DNA from: Siphonodentalium dalli
Taxonomy: Eukaryota; Mollusca; Scaphopoda; Gadilida; Siphonodentaliidae
Assembly (NCBI GenBank): GCA_032622095.1
Contig: CP136065.1
Span: forward strand, 61,115,094-61,179,093
Direction of reading: 5' to 3'
Length of the DNA stretch: 64,000 nucleotides
Shown here: one piece after another, positions 57,172 through 64,000 of the stretch
How the letters are laid out: each line of letters opens with the position of its first letter
Numbering within the stretch: the stretch's first letter is position 1
The notes under the pieces: generated by a model
Database searches by the model: none
What the model was told of the DNA's origin: nothing
Seen by the model: only the letters and a program-made list of their open reading frames with translations
Translations under genes and position numbers: made by a program

Positions 57172-57671
57172 AGACCCACTTAATTTTTGAACCCCCAGAT
57201 CACATATATAAAATATATGCCATAGTAAATAGTAGTATATACCATTTGAAAGAGGAAGCTCCAAAACATTGTATTATCAACTTATCCGGTGTAATAAACT
57301 GTGAGCATGTTGTTTTTGTTGAGTTACCGACGTGTTTTGTGCTTAAGTTTCGTCTGGTTTTGTTGTGCAAAGTGTATTATTTTCAATGGAGGGGGAAAAC
57401 TCTATATTTAAAAGATAGAGTTATTCCCCTTTCATTGAAAATACATTTTTAGTTTCAAGTCTCTTGCATTCTGGGAGCCAAATGGGGGTAATAATCTTTT
57501 TATGGTTTCAGCTGTTTCCTATTTCTCTGTGGTCATCTTCTGAGATACAGACGTTCAAACGGTGATGAATTATAGTATTTTAATCATATTTGATGGCATA
57601 TATTGTTAATAAAACCGTATATCAAGGTACTATACAAAAAATTATCGGTGACTTGAAAATTAAGTGGGCCT
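57172..57671. mobile_element. TTAA-flanked MITE, family E, complete copy
   Basis: 500 bp, starting AGACCCACTTAATTTTTGAA and ending TTGAAAATTAAGTGGGCCT, with TTAA at 57168-57171 and 57672-57675. It matches 15037-15498 throughout. An internal hairpin (GGGAAAACTCTATATTT ... AGATAGAGTTATTCCCC) at about 57388-57430 is conserved. The 98-aa frame inside is a by-product. Confidence 0.88.
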
Positions 57672-57845
57672 TTAACTAAGATATGCTTCAGTGTGATAAC
57701 CGGCGGACTCTCACTTTGACCCTGATAAATATTCAGCAAAATCGTGATAACACCCAAGCAGTTTAATCGCTTATTCTTTCTCGCGGTCAAAATACCATGA
57801 TCACATTGAAACCGCAGATCATTTCATAGCTTATACCCCAAATCA

Positions 57846-57873
57846 GTGAGAGTAAAGTAAAGTAAAGTAAGTA
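57846..57873. repeat. (GTAAA)n microsatellite
   Basis: Several copies of AGTAAAGTAA in a row; a short simple repeat in intergenic sequence. Confidence 0.7.
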
Positions 57874-58194
57874 TGTAACATCGTACAACCACCCCCCCCA
57901 GATGATTCTGGTAGAAATCCAGTAGTTAGTAGAATGGGTTAATTTCTTAGCACGCACGTTGCTAAATTTCAATCATCACTCACAGGACTGAATGCGCAGT
58001 TTCTCCGCCATTTTAATCTTATTCTTTTTCGTCCGCGTTTCAATATAGATGCGGAACGTCTAACTTTCCAACATTATTGAGCCTATAATATATGGGGTAA
58101 TTTGTGGTGGTTAACAAACACCAACCATGGAGTTAGTTAATCCGAACAGGTCTAGTAAATCGCCCACAGACTGGGAGCGTGGCCACATCTGCGG

Positions 58195-58725
58195 TGGGTG
58201 TTTATACAGGGGGGTGGTGGTGTCGGAAAAGATTTGAGGCACGTATGCTGATTTATACCTTTCGACCCTTGTTGGGACCCACCCACCCCCGCATCCAAAT
58301 TTGTTTCCGTTTTCGGCAGTTTTTTCCGACCATTTTTTTAAACCCCTTTTTAACACTAAAACAGAGATTTGCGAGGGGAAATTCACTGTAAACAGTTGTA
58401 TATGAATTTTGTGCTTACCATTTATCATGGATGTTAACATTGACATGTAAATAGGAACGAGTCATTTTGGGGTCATTCGGCCAAAAAAAAACATGGCTTC
58501 CAGCGGTCGACATCATCTTGGATTTCAAAATTTGCAACAAAATACAACACGATAACTGCCTGCAGTCAGTTTAACAGTTAGAATTACGTTAGTTCTCTTA
58601 TTCTAAGGTGTTTTAAGCCAAACTCATTGCAAAAACAGTCAAAAAACTTGCAGGGAAAAACTGTTTGTTGGTCCCATCGACCATTCACCCACCCCGGCAT
58701 ACGTGCCCGGAAAAATCCCCCTGGT
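58195..58725 (+). mobile_element. Family C element, partial copy
   Basis: Same orientation as the copy at 21730. It has GAGGCACGTATGCTGATTTA, CCCTTGTTGGGACCCACCCA, TTTTCGGCAGTTTTTTCCGA, then ATTTGCAACAAAATACAACA and CCCCGGCATACGTGCC. The TTAA termini are missing. An overlapping 111-aa minus-strand frame and a 70-aa plus frame are repeat by-products. Confidence 0.75.
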
Positions 58726-58879
58726 TTATATGGATATTTTTGGTAGAACACTCAGTCATGGGGTAAGTTTCGCGGAAATCTAAACCGTTCTCGAGAATCG
58801 TACACATACCAATTCCAATCGCTCGTGTGTGGTCACCCTGGCGTGTGGGCCCGTGAAGGGTGGGATGCTGCTATATATA

Positions 58880-60757
58880 TATGTACTAGCCGATGAGCCC
58901 GACGTTGTCCGGGCTATTAAAAAACCAAATTTCAAGTCGATATCTCTACCCAGCCCGACGTTGTCCGGGCTATTCAAAAACCAAATTTCAAGTCGATATC
59001 TCTACCCAGCCCGACGTTGTCCGGGCTATTCAAAAACCAAATTTCAAGTCGATAGCTCTACCCGTTTCCGAGATCTGGTCTACGCATGCGCGAAGCTGGT
59101 ATCGCACGGGCTCGGCGACCCGATAAAATTCGTATCCGGAGCTCCACCCGTTTCCGAGATCTGGTCTGCGCATGCGCGAAGCTGGCGTCGCACGGACTCG
59201 GCGACCCGATAAAATTCGTATCCGGGGCAAGATACATTCACATACCAAATTTCAAGTCGATAGCTCCACCCGTTTCCGAGATCTCGTCTGCGCATGCGCG
59301 AAGTTGGCGTCGCACGGGCTCGGCGACCCGATAAAATTCGTATCCGGGGCAAGGTACATTCACATAGCAAATTTCAAGTCGATAGCTCCACCCGTTTCCG
59401 AGATCTCGTCTGGGCATGCGCGAAGCGGGCGCCGCACGGGCTCGCCAATACGACAATGTCGACCGCCTGGTCAAACTACAAACACGTACCAAGTTTCGTC
59501 CCGATCGGTCGAGAATCGTAGATTTGTATAAATGACATACAGACAGACATACAGACAGACAGACAGACAAACAGAGGTCTTCAAAAAATATATGAGATAG
59601 CCGATGAGCCCGACGTTGTCCGGGCTATTCAAAAACCAAATTTCAAGTCGATAGCTCCACCCGTTTCCATGAGCCCGACGGTCCGAGATCTGGTCTGCGC
59701 ATGCGCGAAGTTGGCGTCGCACGGGCTCGGCGATCCGATAAAATTCGTATCCGGGGGCAAGATACATTCACATAGCAAATTTCAAGTCGATAGCTCCACC
59801 CGTTTCCGAGATCTCGTCTGCGCATGCGCGAAGCGGGCGCCGCACGGGCTCGCCAATACGACAACGTCCACCGCCTGGTCAAACTACACACACGTACCAA
59901 GTTTCTTCCCGATCGGTCGAGAATCGTAGATTTGTATAAATGACATACAGACAGACAGACAGACAGACAAACAGAGGTCTTCAAAATATATATGAGAGTT
60001 CAAGTCGATAGCTCTACCCGTTTCCGAGATCTGGTCTGCGCATGCGCGAAGCTGGTGTCGCACGGGCTCGGCGACCCGATAAAATTCGTATCCGGGGCAA
60101 GATATATTCACATACCAAATTTCAAGTCGATGGCTGAGCCCGACGTTGTCCGGGCTATTCAAAAACCAAATTTCAAGTCGATAGCTCTACCCGTTTCCGA
60201 GATCTGGTCTGCGCATGTGCGAAGCTGGCGTCGAACGGGCTCGGCGACCCGATAAAATTCGTATCCGGGGCAAGGATACATTCACATACCAAATTTCAAG
60301 TCGATAGCTCCACCCGTTTCCGAGATCTCGTCTGCGCATGCGCGAAGTTGGCGTCGCACGGGCTCGGCGACTTGATACAATTCGTATCCGGGGCAAGGTA
60401 CATTCACATAGCAAATTTCAAGTCGATACCTCCACCCGTTTCCGAGATCTCGTCTGCGCATGCGCGAAGCTGGCGTCGCACGGGCTCGGCGACCCGATAA
60501 AATTCGTATCCGGGGCAAGATACATTCACATAGCAAATTTCAAGTCGATAGCTCCACTCGTTTCCGAGATCTCGTCTGCGCATGCGCGAAGCGGGCGCCG
60601 CACGGGCTCGTCAATACGACAACATCGACCGCCTGGTCAAACTACACACACGTACCAAGTTTCGTCCCGATCGGTCGAGAATCGTAGATTTGTATAAATG
60701 ACAGACAAACAGACAGACAGACAAACAGACAGAGGTCTTCAAAATATATATGAGATA
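58880..60757. repeat. Tandem array of ~121-bp GC-rich units with GACA tracts
   Basis: The unit contains CAAATTTCAAGTCGATAGCT, CACCCGTTTCCGAGATCT, GTCTGCGCATGCGCGAAG, GGGCTCGGCGACCCGATAAA and GTATCCGGGGCAAG. Three larger blocks end at about 59597, 59997 and 60757, each with CAGACAGACAGAC then AGAGGTCTTCAAAATATATA and TGAGA. Short GATGAGCCCGACGTTGTCCG modules are interspersed. Frames are open in all six directions because the unit has few stops; none is a gene. It is markedly richer in GC and CpG than its surroundings. Confidence 0.88.
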
Positions 60758-61133
60758 AAGTTATTAGTTTTCGGTGGACCATCGGGTGAGATATTTCTAT
60801 AAGGGTGTTGATTTTGTTTATGGACTACCCATATCGATGAGGTTAGTTTTGCCGAAAACTGTTCTCGAAAATATTTCACAGGCCGATTTCACCATCTCTG
60901 TTGTGGTCACAATGGGACGCAGTGTTGAGGTTTCTAGAGGTACTATTAATGGACCATCCGGACCATATCTGCATTTACATTGAGTTTTTCCTAAATCCGA
61001 AACGACAGACCAATTTCAACATTCACGGTAACCAGGGCTTACCTGACGCCAAGCATACACTTATTGGAACAAGACGGCTGTCAATCAAGACTACATTCAC
61101 GGATGGTCACAGGGATACACGTGAATGGTTGGG
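60758..61133. other. Spacer, no gene recognised
   Basis: Short frames of 69 and 97 aa overlap and carry no recognisable motif. The phrase GTTAGTTTTGCCGAAAACTG, then TTCTCGA, resembles GGTTAGTTTTGTCGAAATCC near 63613, so it is an old dispersed repeat. Confidence 0.45.
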
Positions 61134-62153
61134 CACTATGGAGGACCGAAAGGGTCATAATTCTAACATACTATTTATTTTAACTCTAACATAATATATT
61201 AATTCTAACTTAATATTTTAATTATAATATTTCAATTTTAACTCAACATTTTAACTCTGACTTCGTGTTTCAATTCTAACTTATTATTTCAACTCCAACT
61301 TAATATTATAATTCTAACTTAATATTTTTATTTCAATATTTGAATTCTAACTCAAAGTAAGAAGCTAAATACAAATCAACTACTAAAAGATATAATGTTT
61401 TAATTAAAATATTAGAATTAAAGAGTTGAAATTGGAATGAATATAACACAGGTCTCAGAATTGAAAAGCAAAAATTAAAACAATCATAAAAGGGACATAT
61501 TGAGTTGGAATGTGACCCGATTGGCCCGCTGCGTATTCTATAACAATTCTATCGAAATGCTACGCTGCGATGTTGAGTTAAAATTGAAATAATACAATTA
61601 AAATATTTATTAAGTTAGAACTGAAACATTACGTTAGAGATAAAATATTAAGTTATATAGAGCTAAACAAATTGAAGATGAATAATCCGATTAAACGCTC
61701 CTTTGGCTTCGGTGGTTTAAAATATTTTATTCGAGTCGAGGAACTCAGCTCAGAGTTATTAGATATCGATTTTTGAAAAAAGTCGTCGTATGCCGACCGA
61801 CATACTCTGGATACCAAATTGCGTTCAACAAAATGTTGATATATAACACTTTTTGTGCAATTTTATACTACAGTTGACAGTGGTTCGCTTTATTTTTTGG
61901 AATTAATCGATTCTGATAACTGAAGCAACATTTCATGAAATGTTAATATTGTTGTTGTTGTTGGAATCTGATGATATAGGCACTATCGAATCGGATTGAG
62001 TACCTTTAAGTTAGCATACAAATATTAGAATTAAAATATCAAGTTAGAGGTAAAATGTTAGGTTAAACTTTAAATGTTAAGTTAGAGTTAAAATATTAAG
62101 TTAGAGTTAAAATAGTAAGTTAGAATTATGACCCTTTCGGCCCTCCATAGTGC
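61134..62153. mobile_element. Inverted-repeat element with TAACTTAATATT subterminal arrays
   Basis: The left end CACTATGGAGGACCGAAAGG then GTCATAATTCTAAC matches the right end in inversion (GTTAGAATTATGACCCTTTC, GGCCCTCCATAGTG). Next to each end are many degenerate copies of TAATTCTAACTTAATATTTT (left) or their complement AAAATATTAAGTTAGA (right). A family A element is nested at about 61690-62005. No convincing target duplication. Confidence 0.75.
61690..62005. mobile_element. TTAA MITE, family A copy, nested and 5'-deleted
   Basis: It ends TCGGATTGAGTACCT before TTAA (62006-62009). It contains TTTTATTCGAGTCGAGGAAC, AGATATCGATTTTTGAA and GTTGTTGTTGTTGGAATCTG. The opening AGGTACTCAA terminus is missing. 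It is inserted in the TAACTTAATATT-rich element. Confidence 0.78.
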
Positions 62154-63725
62154 ACGTGTTTTCAGCGTTTCGGAGGGCCTATATACTGCAGAGTGTATAT
62201 ATGTTCAACTTGTTTTGGTAGTCATGTTGCTTTGCCATTAAGTACTAATTATTTATTTTTCAGTGTAATAACATATGGGAGAGGGGTACCCTTAAGTGAG
62301 TCAGTACTTGTCCTCCAATCCAATTGTCTGTATAAACATGTATGTGTTATATATCATGTTTTATCTAAATTGGACAAATAGATATGTTTAAACTAAACTT
62401 TAGTACATTTCCAGCAGTTGGAAATTTCATGCCTGACACATTAGTTGGACATTAATTTGACATCATATATAGGTTGGAATTGTTCTCATTGTTTGATTTT
62501 TCAACCAGTAAAAGTTGGTAATTTTCCAATCTTAGGGTGTGTCAGGTTGGATATTTCGAAGGGGGTGCAAATGGAATTCTGCGAACCTGTGAGTTTGATG
62601 TTTTGTTCAAGGGGGGGTGCAGTTGGCCGGAAATTTGACGGAGCACTCCCATGGGAAACCTCTAGCCACGTCCCTTGAACTTAATTGTACGTGTGGTTAC
62701 TTAATCAATAAATTGACTGACAGTTCCACTATATAGTCCTGAGATCATAGAATAAGCTTTACAACTGTTGTGTTTGTGACATTGGGAGATGCAGTTCACG
62801 TGCGATCACAAGACCACAACATTAGCTCCATGGGCAAAGCTTTATTTTATGGCCAAAAAAATGCCTGTGTTCCTGCACTATACAGTGACTACTGTGCAAA
62901 ACGACTGCATTTAACGAAACAAAACAATTTAGATATGAAATTGCTATAAGACTAGATCGTACATACGTGTATCTGATAATCCATCGATATCATATAATCC
63001 TATTATTTCTTGAATAAGAAGGAACATATAATATAAACGAACAAAGCAGAAGACATATCCATGCAGGTTCACGTGAATTCGGTCAATGGTGACGTATCCG
63101 CCGCATTTGAAATCGACATGCGTTCGGTCGGTATTTTAGGGATGGATTTATGAAATGAACATGATATGATGAAAGTGACAATGAAATTGACAAATCTTTG
63201 CTTCAAGTTCGCCATCAACCGAAGCGCTCCCCCAGCGTTACTATCAATAACATTATTATTTGGCTAATTTCAGTAATATTCCTCCCGTTTACACTCGATA
63301 GCACAGATTTGTCTCCGAATTTAAAATTCTTTGATATAGATCGTTTATATTCTGCAATAATTTGTACACAAGGAATGGATTCTTGTGTTTGATTGTGTTT
63401 TTAAACTCCGAGGTGGCGAAATCTCGGTTTGTTTACATTATGAACGTTTGAGTCCGTAATCGGAATCCGAATCTGGATTACCACGAGATTACGATTACGG
63501 TCTGTTCGTTTACTGATTCTGGTCTGTTCGTTTACCGAACCACGTCGTATGGGGACTAATCTGTAATCTGATTCTGATTCTGAATCCAGATTCCCACCAA
63601 ATAACGACTCTGGGGTTAGTTTTGTCGAAATCCGAACCGTTCTCGAATATTGTACACAATTTTAGCTAATGTCACCCTTCGGGGTGGCAAATGACGTGCG
63701 GGAGGGATGTTTCTAGCATTGCTGG
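62154..63725. other. Intergenic, no gene recognised
   Basis: About 62430-62640 resembles 8780-9000 (an old repeat with GGTGCA and AATTTCC phrases). About 63460-63600 is full of imperfect palindromic GATTCTGATTCTG / AATCCGAATC strings and may be a decayed MITE. No exon or conserved frame is supported. Confidence 0.5.
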
Positions 63726-64000
63726 TGGGTGAATGAATGGATGCTTTATTGTAAAGACACACATTAATGTGTAACATGCATAACACATATACAACATTTT
63801 ATATACAATATGTACACAATAAATATGGGACCCCTCCCTACAAACGTGTTGTTTGATTTTCTTTGTTACTTTTTTGCTTTTCTTTTAAAATATCGTGTGT
63901 ATATATAAATGTTATATTCTTCATTATGTTTTCAAATGTCCTTTGACTATCAGTTTACTATCAGTTTGAATTTTTGACCATGCAATGAGCTAATTCAGCT
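63726..64000 (-). mobile_element. 3' end of a second non-LTR retrotransposon
   Basis: On the minus strand it ends TACAATAAAGCATCCATTCA then TTCA, the same kind of short-repeat tail as the copy ending near 33972. Only the 3' UTR part lies in the window; the coding part, if any, is beyond the right edge. Confidence 0.55.

Noticed and set aside
58829-60697. Many overlapping open frames of 70-127 aa on both strands, rich in Arg and Ser
   Set aside because: They arise from a tandem repeat unit with few stop codons in any frame; the same peptide recurs in each unit.
58880-60757. Regular repeat spacing suggesting a CRISPR-like array
   Set aside because: The units are contiguous tandem repeats without unique spacers, in an animal genome.
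63460-63600. GATTCTGATTCTG/AATCCGAATC palindromic strings as a transposon
   Set aside because: Pairing is too imperfect and no target duplication could be found.
1-64000. tRNA, rRNA or other structured RNA genes
   Set aside because: None was recognised by eye; a tRNA or covariance-model scan would be needed, and absence here is not proof.

Overview
This is a stretch of an animal nuclear genome: A+T-rich, intron-rich and loaded with transposons. It has a cadherin gene split by GT-AG introns, one long intronless gene, non-LTR retrotransposon tails and many non-autonomous DNA transposons. The repeat types, and a DEAH-helicase/RBR fusion of the kind annotated in several marine invertebrates, suggest a marine invertebrate, perhaps a lophotrochozoan. 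I cannot name the species.

1-16.1 kb, minus strand: the 5' end of a cadherin-superfamily gene. Six coding exons (16100-16034, 15790-15713, 12801-12599, 7781-7695, 5380-5261, 348-232) join in compatible phases into one 224-residue reading frame. It encodes a signal peptide, EC1 and most of EC2, and the gene runs off the left edge. Its introns hold a tandem array (1.6-3.4 kb), small TTAA-flanked elements and a 2.8-kb composite repeat (9.5-12.3 kb). The first two coding exons lie inside a 2.94-kb interval bounded by long terminal inverted repeats and TTAA.

16.7-35.6 kb: mostly repeats. There is a tandem segmental duplication with one copy split by a TTAA element, a TTAA element made of two facing cruciforms, hAT-like and foldback-like elements, and two 3' fragments of a non-LTR retrotransposon. 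One small secreted-protein ORF at 26085-25792 (minus) may be a gene or a first coding exon.

35.67-40.47 kb, plus strand: the main protein-coding feature, a 1598-aa single-exon protein. It joins a DEAH-box RNA helicase core with HA2/OB domains to RNA-binding-like modules and a C-terminal RING-IBR-RING ubiquitin ligase.

42-55.1 kb: a repeat landscape built from a roughly 350-bp unit containing an ATGGCCGCCAAAATGG-like core, in alternating orientation. It ends in a foldback element of about 6 kb (49035-55106) with arms of about 1.8-1.9 kb and a minisatellite centre. A TTA-flanked 707-bp Harbinger-like MITE lies at 43.8-44.5 kb.

55.1-64 kb: tandem arrays, a hAT-like element with a clear 8-bp target duplication, a TTAA element, a dense array of about 121-bp units, an element rich in TAACTTAATATT-like repeats, and the tail of a second retrotransposon entering from the right.

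The theme most worth following is the number of unrelated short elements sharing TTAA target duplications (at least seven end types) with no transposase in the window. Identifications rest on reading the sequence only; no database search was run.
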